Part shown: positions 10,707-19,440 of the stretch, in pieces | How the letters are laid out: each line of letters begins with the position of its first letter | Position numbering within the stretch: position 1 is the stretch's first letter | Origin: Dryococelus australis | Taxonomy: Eukaryota > Arthropoda > Insecta > Phasmatodea > Phasmatidae | DNA: 64,000 bases | Assembly (NCBI GenBank): GCA_029891345.1 | Contig: CM057009.1 | Location: 290,294,966 to 290,358,965, forward strand | Direction: 5' to 3' | Made by a program: the position numbers and the translations under genes | The notes under the pieces: generated by a model | Told to the model about the DNA's origin: nothing | Database searches by the model: none | Seen by the model: only the letters and a program-made list of their open reading frames with translations

Positions 10707-11027
10707 CTAAAATGAAACGTGCATCCTTTTTGATTGTTGGAAGTGGGAGTGGAATGCTGCATTGATGGCTTGGTGGGCTGTGTTGACAATTTTTGTTGTG
10801 TCAGTGGTAATGATTTTTTGCAACAATTTGGGTAAACTCAAAATCAACTCCATTGTACAAGCATCGAATGGTTTGTTACTCTGTTGGATCACCATTCCAA
10901 TGGATTGTAGCTGTATATTTTTTAACTTTGGGGACAAAAAGTGATTGAGCGATCTACACCATGTACATTTCTTTTCTGGCATCACAATTTTCGACCAATA
11001 AATCTGCATAAAATATTCGTCTCGCAT
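10707..11027 (-). CDS. Unrecognised 106-codon ORF beside PAL7
   Basis: An open frame with Met at 11,027 and a stop that coincides with the border of PAL7. It has a C-x2-C pair (KCTWCRSLN), a basic middle part (FLSPKLKNIQL) and a Ser/Thr-Ala-rich C-terminus (IITTDTTKIVNTAHQA). There is no signal peptide or clear membrane segment. The composition is protein-like, but I cannot name a family. It is divergent from the plus-strand ORFs that begin at 11,027-11,139, a compact layout unlike normal arthropod genes and more like a DNA virus or large virus-like transposon. It may be a chance or partial ORF. Confidence 0.4.
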   Translation of the reverse strand: MRDEYFMQIYWSKIVMPEKKCTWCRSLNHFLSPKLKNIQLQSIGMVIQQSNKPFDACTMELILSLPKLLQKIITTDTTKIVNTAHQAINAAFHSHFQQSKRMHVSF

Positions 11028-11138
11028 TGGAGAACCTTATATATACACACATACTTATAAGAAGTGACAACCAGTTGGTGTTGCCATACATTTTACAATT
11101 TGTGTTATTCTCTCAGCTGTTCATTTATCTGATAGTCA

Positions 11139-11299
11139 TGGAGCTTGTATCATCAAACTTCAATGTAAAAGCTTTAATCGATGATAATGGCAATGCACTT
11201 TCGTCTATTGTTCGAGTATGTGCTCATTTTGGTTTGGATATTGAAAATAATGAAAAAAAAAGTTTTCCTGGAACATCGAACAAAATCAAAAAATTTTAA
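11139..11299 (+). pseudogene. N-terminal fragment of unrecognised virus-like protein
   Basis: From Met at 11,139 the frame reads through FNVKALIDDNGNALSSIVRV and FGLDIENNEKK to a stop at 11,297. The opening, with a short beta-like stretch, 'DDNG' and a hydrophobic segment, is loosely reminiscent of the N-terminal domains of BRO/MSV199-type proteins of insect DNA viruses, but this is a faint resemblance and not a family assignment. Coiled-coil sequence in another frame follows from 11,575, so the two may have been one gene. Confidence 0.35.
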
Positions 11300-11574
11300 T
11301 TAACAACTAATTGGAATTTATGGGTTATTATGAAGATTATAGTATACAAAAACAAAATATATCTAAATTGCATCCAGTATAAAGAAATTTCCATAGAAAT
11401 TTCCAAAGAAACAGTATTATGTGATGATTACTACGGATTTCGAATTTCTGTTTATGTTAATTAAGATGAAACAAGCAATAAATTGCATAAAATAATGACT
11501 CTGATTAAGCAAATTACATCGAGGTATCATGATTAAGAAGCATACTTTTACTACAAAAACACAAAGAACAGTTA

Positions 11575-12147
11575 ATGAATAAATTAGACAAATTGACGAA
11601 TATTGTAAAACAAGAACTTCAATTGGCTTGGGAATGTGAGAAAAGGCTTGAACATCAACATAAATTGGCTTGGGAATGTAAATAAAAGGCTGGACATGAA
11701 CATAAATTGGCTCAAGAGTGTGAAAGAAACACTGAATGTGAATGTTAATTAATGCAAGAACATGAAGAAATAATAACAAAAATTTTAATGGACAATAACA
11801 AAATGTTGAATGAAACAGTGGAACTGCTAGTACTGCAATACCCTAAATTATCATGTAAGTTCAATCACATCGGCATGTACAGTTTTAACAATTATGTTGG
11901 TGTGCAAGATGCTTTGAAATCCACACTGAAAATTTGCACATTCAAGAACAAAGATGACAATCAGGCAAAAAAGTTTGCAAATCATATAAAGACTAGTTGG
12001 TATTTCATTCATAGACAAGAGGGTAGTTTCCAAACTGTTGAAGACAAAGCAAAAAACAAGTGGTCGTTTTTGAGAAAACTAAAGGTGTACGACAATGTAG
12101 GCAGCAGCGTAAATATCACCAATGTTATAAAAGAGAAATTGAGATAG
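11575..12147 (+). pseudogene. Coiled-coil, basic-tailed unrecognised protein with two in-frame stops
   Basis: One frame runs from Met at 11,575 to the stop at 12,145-12,147, interrupted by TAA at 11,683-11,685 and 11,746-11,748. The first 60 codons repeat a HKLAWEC-type unit three times (LAWECEKRLEH, KLAWECK, KLAQECERN), a probable coiled coil. The C-terminal 131 codons are intact, with SFNNYVGVQDALKSTLK, a basic segment (NKDDNQAKKFANHIKTSW) and a lysine-rich end (KWSFLRKLKVYDN). The repeats and clean frame show former coding. The layout recalls DNA-virus proteins with a coiled coil between two small domains, but I cannot name it. PAL8 begins about 90 bases after the stop. Confidence 0.5.
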
Positions 12148-12240
12148 AATGAAAATCACAATTTCAATTACAAATTTGATGTTCGAATTAAAACATGCAT
12201 GTTATTGTTAACACATTTATTTAAAAAAATGATGATTGTA

Positions 12241-12500
12241 CTAGAATTCAACAATCGACATTCCTTCCCTCACCCCCAACTTCACCAAACAACTAATCAG
12301 ATTACACCATGATCTCGATTCCTTACACGCTACCAAATTTGGCTTATATAGGAGAAAAATCTGCAAAAAAGATCTCAGTTGACGATGAGAGCTGAACGAA
12401 GAACCATATAACTTCCCAGAGCAAATGGAATAAGGTAAGGGAAAAAAAAAATTAATAAATATACCTTATTAATGACAGACCTTATTAATGATCCGATTAA
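12241..12500 (+). repeat. PAL8 left arm
   Basis: It starts inside the arm (TTCAACAATCGACATTCC) and continues through the TATA box, initiator and GATGAGAGCTGAACGAAGAA to the AT-rich centre at about 12,455-12,500. Its right arm is displaced to 15,630-15,940 by the piggyBac insertion. Confidence 0.8.
12345..12380 (+). promoter_or_regulatory. Core promoter in PAL8 left arm, facing the piggyBac element
   Basis: TATATA at 12,345-12,350 and TCAGTT at 12,375-12,380 (A at 12,377) are spaced by 32. The arm points toward the plus-strand piggyBac coding region that starts about 1.2 kb downstream. Confidence 0.6.
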
Positions 12501-12570
12501 GTGTATGCTACTTTATTTTTGTGTAGCCAAAATTAAAGTTTGTTGCAGTATGTAATATGTTTAAGTGCTT

Positions 12571-12597
12571 GCATATATATATATATATATATATATA
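12571..12597. repeat. (AT)n microsatellite
   Basis: About twelve uninterrupted AT dinucleotides just before the left end of the piggyBac element. Confidence 0.9.
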
Positions 12598-13549
12598 ACT
12601 GATAAAATATTAATACTAAATCCTTTAATTCCCTGTGTGTCCATATGAATACACTTGTAGTAACTCATGTTGGTACCTACATCATGCAATACAAAATAAA
12701 TTTTAGAGTTTTTCAATGTATAAACAGTGTAGATTAGTTACTGTTTTGGTGGTATGTGACATGCTAAATTGTGAATATTTTTATAACTAAAAAACCATGG
12801 CCATTGACACAGGATAAGTACAATACCATGCACTATAATAATAGTTGTAATGCATGTGACTATTGAAAATATAGACCTAAAGCTTCTTCCTATTTCATTT
12901 TGAGGTTAAGATTCTAGCTCAGTTGCATTTTCATGTCTTTATTTGGTGTGAAATATTGATGTGTTCAAGTGGACACGCTAGGCATTCATGATAGCATTTT
13001 TCACTACTTACTGCAGTAAATCCAAATAGATTATCAGTGTCATATAGTCAGATATTTATCTATGTAAGATCTTTAGTACAAAATGTACACAGTGTTCTGA
13101 TGAAATGATTCTAAAATACATATTGATTTTACATTCAAACTCTTTTGGTACTAAACCTAATTATTATTGACACTTAATGAGGGAAAGTTTTCTTTGCAGT
13201 GATTTCCATGGCAACGCAAGTGTATGCTTTTCACCAAATACACTATACAATAATACCGGACACATCTATACAAATAACATAGGCGAGAGTGTGACGAATT
13301 ACTTACCAGCTTTGTTGTAACTATTATTTATTTGCAATGTGCTACTATATGTCGTCTTAGGGTAGCTACAGAGATGGATTGTCTCGGAGAAATAAGCAAG
13401 CTGTTTGGTCTATCCTTTATTATATTAGCTTTCACACAGACGAAACTTGCACAGTGCACATGGTTAAAGGTCAACATGTCCACTGTTCCAAAACAAAATA
13501 TTTTGTCACAGAAATAACTATAAAATTTCACTAGTTCATAAGGTTCACT

Positions 13550-13812
13550 ATGTTATATTCTGACAACATACTGACTGGAATATTGCTTTATTATAGGCAT
13601 TGGAATAACTTCCCGCAGTCAGATGTTTATGTCCAGGTAGCTTTGGATATTATATTTGCTAATGTGGAAAATGAAGCTGGCACAGCTGCTACAGTATATA
13701 TCACACCACCAGATCCATCAGTTCTGAGTGATGAAGACACGGGTGATGAAGATACTGGTGGAATAGCAGACTACTTGAATTCCAGGCAACTAAGCGAACA
13801 AGCAGAAATATG
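13550..13812 (+). pseudogene. piggyBac transposase, N-terminal acidic region
   Basis: An 87-codon open frame. Its second half is acidic (LSDEDTGDEDTGG, then DYLNSRQLSEQ), as the N-terminal regions of piggyBac transposases usually are. A stop at 13,810-13,812 ends it; acidic sequence (DESDEEPS) continues in frame just beyond. The Met at 13,550 lies before a possible decayed upstream exon or leader, so the true start is uncertain. Confidence 0.6.
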
Positions 13813-13889
13813 ATATATTGATGAAAGTGATGAAGAACCTAGCATCTTTCAGCATTTGGAACCATCATCAAAGAAACAGGGATGCAAGG

Positions 13890-14640
13890 GAACATGAAAT
13901 CGTATTTAAAATATTTTCCTGAACAGGACTATAGCAAATATAGAGACTTTTCGAATGTAGAACTGTTTGAATTATTCTTAGAAGATGATGTAATTGAATA
14001 TTTTGTTCAGGAATCAAACAAATATGCTGTTTTTCAAGAACTGTGAACATTCTAATATTACAAAGAATGAAATTAGGTGTTTCATTGGAATTTTGATCCT
14101 CAGTGGTTAAAACAGTGTCCCTAACAAAATAAACTACTGGGAAAATTGTAAAGACACTAGAAACATGTTAGTGTGCAATGCAATGAGAAGAAATAGATTT
14201 GAGCAAATCCTAAGATTTTTGCACTGTGAAGATCATGGATAATGAAGACAAAATGTGGAAAATTATACCCTTGGTAGAAAAAATACAAAAGAAATTCTTA
14301 GATCACTTATCCCTCAACATAACCTGTTGTTTGATGAATCGATGGTGAAATATTTTGGGAAACACTCCTGTAAGCAATTTATACGAGGGAAGCCAAATAT
14401 GATTCGGGTATAAAGTGTGGTGCCACACCTCTGTTCAGGGGTATCTAGTAAATTTAATGTTTACCAAGGGATATCTCCTCATTCAAACACTGTCTATGAG
14501 AATTACTTTGGTAATGTGACTGCGCCACTCATTCAAATGATTGAAAGCTTCAGTGCAGAAATAATAACATTATATCTTCACTTCTTCTTTGATAATTTGT
14601 TCATGGGGCTAAATTAATTATCCTTTCTTAGAGATAAAGT
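13890..14640 (+). pseudogene. piggyBac transposase, dimerisation and first catalytic part
   Basis: Read in pieces, this region contains FSNVELFELFLEDDVIEYFV, a helix-rich part with NRFEQILRFLHC, and the hallmark LFDESMVKYFGKHSCKQF followed by IRGKPNM (about 14,331-14,402). The Asp in DES matches the first catalytic Asp of piggyBac. Further on, FFDNLFMGLN at about 14,586-14,616 matches the FDNFFTS motif that holds the second Asp. Several indels and stops separate the pieces, so no functional protein can be made. Confidence 0.8.
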
Positions 14641-14940
14641 TTATGGTGGCACTGGCACAATGAGGAACAATAGGATACCTACATCTTGCCCAATTATATC
14701 TAAAAGTATTTTACCAAAGATTAAGAGGGGTCTTTATGAATCCACTATTGTCGAAGATGGAGTGATAGTATCAAAATGGGTCGATAACTCAGTAGTATCC
14801 ATTGGATGTAATTGTCTCGGTGTTGAACCACAGTGTACAGCAAAACGATATTGTCAGAAGGAGAAATGTATCATTCAATTGCAACACCACTATCTAATTG
14901 GCGATTATTGTCAGAAAGTGTGTGGTGTTGACCATTAGGA
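14640..14940 (+). pseudogene. piggyBac transposase, third catalytic Asp region
   Basis: The frame 14,660-14,938 starts in the conserved TGT-x-R-x-NR stretch (GGTGTMRNNRIPTSCP) and continues through a poorly conserved loop to VSKWVDNSVVSIG. The Asp in KWVDN corresponds to the third catalytic Asp. VEPQCTAKRYCQKEK then matches the piggyBac V-x-RY-x-R-x-EK segment. All three Asp positions therefore survive as codons, though in different frames. Confidence 0.85.
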
Positions 14941-15343
14941 CCAACATGTAGGTAAGTATGGATTAAACATCCGAAACAAAAAATGGTATTGGTCTCTGCT
15001 GTCATGGTTAATTGAAGTCTGTATGGATAATGCCTGGAAGCTGGCAAGAAGACCAGAAAAGAAATATACATAGTTGGAGTTTTGGCATGAAATTGTTCAC
15101 GTGTACTTGTCGAGGTTGGCAAATCCATCCAAAGGTTTGGGAATTCCATATACTTCATCAAGCATGTCAAGAATACCTGAGGAGGTCCAGTTTGACTGCT
15201 TGAATTACCGTGTGGAAAAATGTGAGAAAAAAAGATTTGCTGGAGAAGGATGCTGGTTTAAAACATCTGCAGTTCACACTCAGTGTGAAAAATGTGACGT
15301 GGGACTGTGTTGCGACTATTTTGAAACATTTCATTCAAAATGA
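14940..15343 (+). pseudogene. piggyBac transposase C-terminus with cysteine-rich domain
   Basis: After a frame shift, LIEVCMDNAWKLARRPEKK matches the family's region after the catalytic core. The last frame (15,074-15,343) ends in a cysteine-rich domain: HTQCEKCDVGLCCDYFETFH. In piggyBac this domain binds zinc and recognises the transposon ends. The stop at 15,341-15,343 is at the normal place, shortly before the right terminus. Confidence 0.85.
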
Positions 15344-15629
15344 ATATGGACGGTAAAGTGACTTTGTATACAGAACGAACTTTGTAGAAAAGTTTTGCTG
15401 AAGTAGATTATGTGTAATGAAAATAAGCTAAATAGTACACCAATATTCTCAAAAGATAAATTATTTTTGCTCTCATAACTGCTTAGTGTGTCCATATGGA
15501 CACAGGTATTTTTAGCCACTGTAAGAGAAATATATCTCTTTAATCAATTTTTGTGATAATATGTTCAGTTTGTAGTTACTAGAATAATGAAAACTGAAAT
15601 CAAAACAAGAAAATTAATTTGTTCATTAA

Positions 15630-15940
15630 AGGAGTATTATTTACTAAGGTAAATTTATTAGATAACTTACCATCTTGTACTTACTTTTCCTTTTGGTTCT
15701 TGGTGAGGAGAGTTGATTTCATGTTCACTCATCCTCAACTGATGCCTCTTACCAGATTTTGTACTTATATAGGCAAACTGAAAGGAGGGAAAGGGAGAGG
15801 AAATGAAATAGTGCATTCTGGTTGTTGAAATTGGGAGTGGGGGAAAGGAATGTCGATCACAATGCAGTTTCGCAAAGTCTCACATAACTAAACAAGGGTA
15901 ACCCAACTCGTCCAAAGTTAAATTATTATTAACTTCACAT
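15630..15940 (-). repeat. PAL8 right arm
   Basis: It mirrors the PAL8 left arm: TTATTAGATAACTTACC (splice donor on the minus strand), CTCATCCTCAACTGATGCC (initiator), ACTTATATAGGC (TATA) and GGAATGTCGATC. It borders PAL9 at a dyad near 15,941. Confidence 0.8.
15737..15771 (-). promoter_or_regulatory. Core promoter in PAL8 right arm
   Basis: On the minus strand TATATAAG begins at 15,771 and TCAGTT has its A at 15,740, 31 apart. It points leftward into the back of the piggyBac element. Confidence 0.6.
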
Positions 15941-16520
15941 TTGCAAGGAAAACTTTGAATAATAATTAGTTGTATAATGACCAGAGGATATGTTTGTTTA
16001 GTTCCACAATATTTAGCCAGAGTTCTTAATTTCTATTGGATTTCAATAGAGTGTTCCACAATCGACATTACTTTCGCCCTACTACTTTACCCAACAACCA
16101 ATCAGATTACTTCACGATCTTGCTTCCGTACATGCTATCAAATTTAGCCTATGTGGGAGCAAAATCTGCCGAGGCTGAGAACTGAATGAAGGACTATCTT
16201 ACTTCCCAGAACAAAAGGAATAAGGTAAGAATAAAAGTTAAGTTATCTAATTAATATACATTATTAAATATTAATATGTATATTTACCTTATTAAATACC
16301 AATATTAAATATTTAATATGGTATATTAATTAGTTAGGTAACTCTTTGTACTTACATTTTCCTTTTGGTTCTTGGAGATGAGTGCTGATTCCATGTTCAT
16401 CGCTTGTTCTCGACTGACGTATGTTACCAAATTTTCGTACTTATATAGGCAAACTGGAAGAAAGAAAAGGGAGTGGAAATGAAACAGTGCAATCTGATTA
16501 GTTGTTTAAAGTGGGAGAGA
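15941..16520. repeat. PAL9, palindromic repeat with both arms
   Basis: The left arm includes CAACCAATCAGATTAC (CCAAT at 16,098) but has lost the initiator through a deletion of about 15 bases. The centre at about 16,250-16,325 is AT-rich. The right arm carries a good TATA and initiator. It ends near 16,520, abutting a block of unrecognised ORFs. Confidence 0.8.
16412..16447 (-). promoter_or_regulatory. Core promoter in PAL9 right arm
   Basis: On the minus strand TATATAAG begins at 16,447 and TCAGTC has its A at 16,415, 32 bases apart. Confidence 0.6.
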
Positions 16521-16566
16521 GCAAAAGAGACATCCTCTCAAAGAACATTACAATCAGTACAAACAT

Positions 16567-17188
16567 TTGAACATCTACCCAAAAGAGTGCCAAAACATAC
16601 CCAAAGAGTACTTGTTACTCATCAAGTACTTGGACCTCATGTACATTGGATTTTCTTCAATTATCCTGTATGGTGAATTCAACACTGACCTGTTAGTCAG
16701 CTTAATGAATTTCATGGTTTCTCTGAATTTCGAGGTAATCAGTTGTGGAATTCTCTGGTACTTTATGGTAAGGTGGGTGCAGGAAAAATATACTTTGAGG
16801 TATTCTTTTGAAACTACACAACATGGATATCCCGAACCATCTCATGTAGAATTAAGCCTCGATCCTGTACAATCATGATCCCCTATCTATTGCATTGAGT
16901 CACAACATGTGTGTATGCATCAAAGAGTTGGACTCGTTCAATGCCAGCCACTTCAAAGTGATTTGTAACATAGGATGTATGCCTACAAGGTTCATGCACC
17001 CGAACAGACAGAAAATGCTTTTGGTCATAGACATGGCAGTAAAGGGTCGATTACTTCCCATCATGAAAAGTTTCCAATATGTTCAGTTCAATCCAAATAG
17101 CCCACTGGTCGATCACTTGATCGACAAGGTGGAACTGTGTAATCATAGCAAAGCAGCTCTTCTATTAGACTGTATATTATTGACTTGA
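16567..17188 (+). pseudogene. Unrecognised ORF pair next to PAL9
   Basis: Two plus-strand frames, 16,567-16,878 (103 codons) and 16,895-17,188 (97 codons), read like protein: the first is hydrophobic with possible membrane-type stretches (LYGEFNTDLLVSLMNFMVSL), the second is mixed with HPNRQKMLLVIDMAVKGRLL and DHLIDKVELCNHSKAALLLD. The frames differ but are separated by only 16 bases, so they may be one gene with a frameshift or two adjacent genes. I do not recognise either. Their place between PAL units, without introns, is like the ORFs at 10.7-12.1 kb. Confidence 0.35.
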
Positions 17189-18654
17189 TGCATATCGGAA
17201 TTTACACCAGGGTAAGATATTTTTGGAAGCCACCTTCTCAATAGAATGCTGCTTATCAACTTGTTTTTTTTCTATAAAACCAACATGCCAGTTTCCATGA
17301 CCAAGCCCTCATACATTGATATAAAGTACCAATAATATGTGCTCAATTCACACATTACTTAGAACTTATTTTCGACAGTAAGTGCACACGTGGCCAATGA
17401 AAAGTTTTGGAAAGGCGACTGAAGGAATTTACACAAATTTGGTACAAAAACAACAAGAATTTCTTTTCCAAGACCAAGATTAACGAATTGTACCAAGATT
17501 GTTTTGTGACGAATTGAACAAACACTTTCATAGAAGTGATAGAACTTATAATATTCTATTATGGCTTCCAAAAATGTAATTTTGTTAAAAATAAATAATA
17601 TGATTTCATCAAATCCAGTCACTTGTATATGTTATCTTCATTCCCTAGCCAGTCATCGATGGAACTCTGTTCACACACACAACTGCTTGTTGGTCCAACT
17701 ACAGTTTTTTTTTTAATGAATCAAGTCTTTCTTTGCATAATACCTGATATCTTAATTTCACCTCTAAACACCTTTACTTACCTGTTGGTACACCAAACAA
17801 TATAAATATATTAGACAATTTTTTTAATGTCACGTTAATCAAATGTTCATAATAAACATTTAAGCTTTCATAATTAACGTTTTTATATACTTCAAAACTC
17901 AAGCCGAAGATAGTCAAAGATCTACTCAACCTAATGTACTGATATACCTAGAACATTGATACCAACACCCTTTGTAGAGGTGGCCCATGAATACCAAAGT
18001 CTGGTACAAAAACTACCATTTCAATGATGGCGAGTGTACAAAGTGAGAGGTTCTTTAGCAGCATCAAGCTAACAAACTGATATACCTAGAATTATATTAT
18101 TTGGACACAACTACATTTGCACAGCTGGATTACATGTCAAGTCTGGTACTAGTACCATTTTAATGGTAAACAGGCATACAAAGCGAGACGTTTTCCAGCA
18201 AGTACCTTTTTAAAAATATTATAAATAATGATTTGTTTTACTTATACACTTGTGGAGTGATGCAAAAGAATAATGCAATGTATTTATATTGTTTGGAGCA
18301 TGAGATAACATTGCAATTCTATGCACTAACCTACTATAATTAATTTCTACATCAACCTCTGAATTGTGAGAGAAGATATAAAAGTGATTGAAATGAGTAT
18401 GGAGCAGTGCCAGAATGAAAGGGTTGGGAAGGGGCATAGGATATCGCCAAGAAAATCCACCAACCAAGGACATTAACTGCGACAATTTTCCCATATTAAA
18501 ATCCCAAGAGATTAGGGCAGTGATTGAACCCAGATAACTTTATATCATATGTTACATAATTTATTTAATGCAGTGGGTTTTAAAAGTTGTAGTAGCACCG
18601 TGTTGGCAATGACTGGTGAAAGAGCAGGGAGGGAGTGCAAGATTTAATTTAAGT
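17189..18654. other. Mostly non-coding block with a 138-base duplication
   Basis: An 87-codon minus-strand ORF at 17,359-17,622 is unrecognised. A degenerate tandem duplication of about 138 bases begins at 17,938 and again at 18,076, both with ACTGATATACCTAGAA and later AAGTCTGGTAC. A 91-codon minus-strand ORF at 18,219-18,494 has no known motif. Nothing else stands out. Confidence 0.4.
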
Positions 18655-18765
18655 TTAAATTAAATTTTATATATATAAACTTACTTTTGTCTTCTGTTTG
18701 GGGCAGAGGATGTGTTTCTCCAATCACGTTTCATCTGCCAACTGAAGACTCTTCCCAGAATCTGT
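18655..18765 (-). repeat. PAL10, truncated right arm
   Basis: AAACTTACTTTTGTCTTCTG, CATCTGCCAACTGAAGACTC and TTCCCAGAATCTGTACAAG match the centre-proximal half of a right arm (initiator on the minus strand: TCAGTTGG). The outer half is missing and PAL11 begins directly. Confidence 0.65.
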
Positions 18766-19440
18766 ACAAGACAAACATTGAATATTAATTAATTACATAG
18801 AGAATAATGGATATGTTTGTCTAGTTCTGCATGATTTTGCCAGGGTACTCTATAATTTACATCCCCCCAACCATTTTATGTAACAGTAAATCAGAGTACA
18901 CCATGATCTTGCATCCATTCACGCTACCAAACTTGGCCTATATGGGAGTAAAATTTGGAAAAAAGACTTTATTCTGAATGAGAACTGATCAAGGAAACAT
19001 CATCTCTTTTCTCCTCCTAGAGTAGAAGGAATGGAGTAAGTACAAAGAGGTAAGTTATCTAATATATACCTTATTAAATACATATAATATATATACTTGA
19101 TGAAGTATGAAATATTTATTATAAAGTATATTTATTAGATAATTTATCTCTCTGTACATACCCCATTCATTTTACTCAAGAGGAGAGAAGGAGTAATGTT
19201 TCCCTGATCAATGTTTTTTTCGATAGAAGTATTTTTTCCAGATTTCACTCCCATATAGACCAGAATTTAGTGGCGTGTATGAAAGCGAGATCGTGGTGTA
19301 TTCAAGTTGGTTGTTGAATAATGTGGAGGAGGAATGCTGATCGTAGAGCATTTCGGCAAAATCTCGAGGAAGAGAACAAACTTATCTACTGGTCCCTATA
19401 CAAGTAATTTGATTCAAAGTTCGTCTTACAAATGTGAAGT
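18766..19440. repeat. PAL11, palindromic repeat with both arms
   Basis: The longest unit, with both outer ends: left CAAGACAAACATTGAATATT, right TGGTCCCTATACAAGTAATT and GTTCGTCTTACA, its mirror image. The donor AAAGAGGTAAGTTATCT has GT at 19,050. Both arms keep the TATA box (TATATGGGAG at 18,939 and its mirror near 19,254), but both initiators are mutated away from CAGT. It is the last unit seen on the right. Confidence 0.83.

Larger units (their letters stand above)
10105..10712. repeat. PAL7, palindromic repeat with both arms
   Basis: This is the best example of the family. The left arm begins with CTTGTATAGGGACTAGTGGA (10,132) and includes CCAAT, TATA, initiator and donor (GT at 10,381). 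The AT-rich centre is at about 10,395-10,470 and the right arm mirrors the left to about 10,712. The right arm stops about 20 bases before the expected outer end, exactly where a minus-strand ORF ends (TAG within CATTTTAGTTC). Confidence 0.85.
12625..15510 (+). mobile_element. Decayed piggyBac-type DNA transposon
   Basis: A piggyBac transposase remnant (13.55-15.34 kb) lies between matching inverted ends. The left end is CCCTGTGTGTCCATATGAAT at 12,631, two bases after a TTAA (12,625-12,628). The right end, near 15,484-15,505, reads AGTGTGTCCATATGGACACA and then GG, close to the reverse complement of the left end. PiggyBac elements insert at TTAA; I do not see a clean TTAA at the right end, so the right border is approximate. 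The element sits in the centre of PAL8. Confidence 0.7.
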
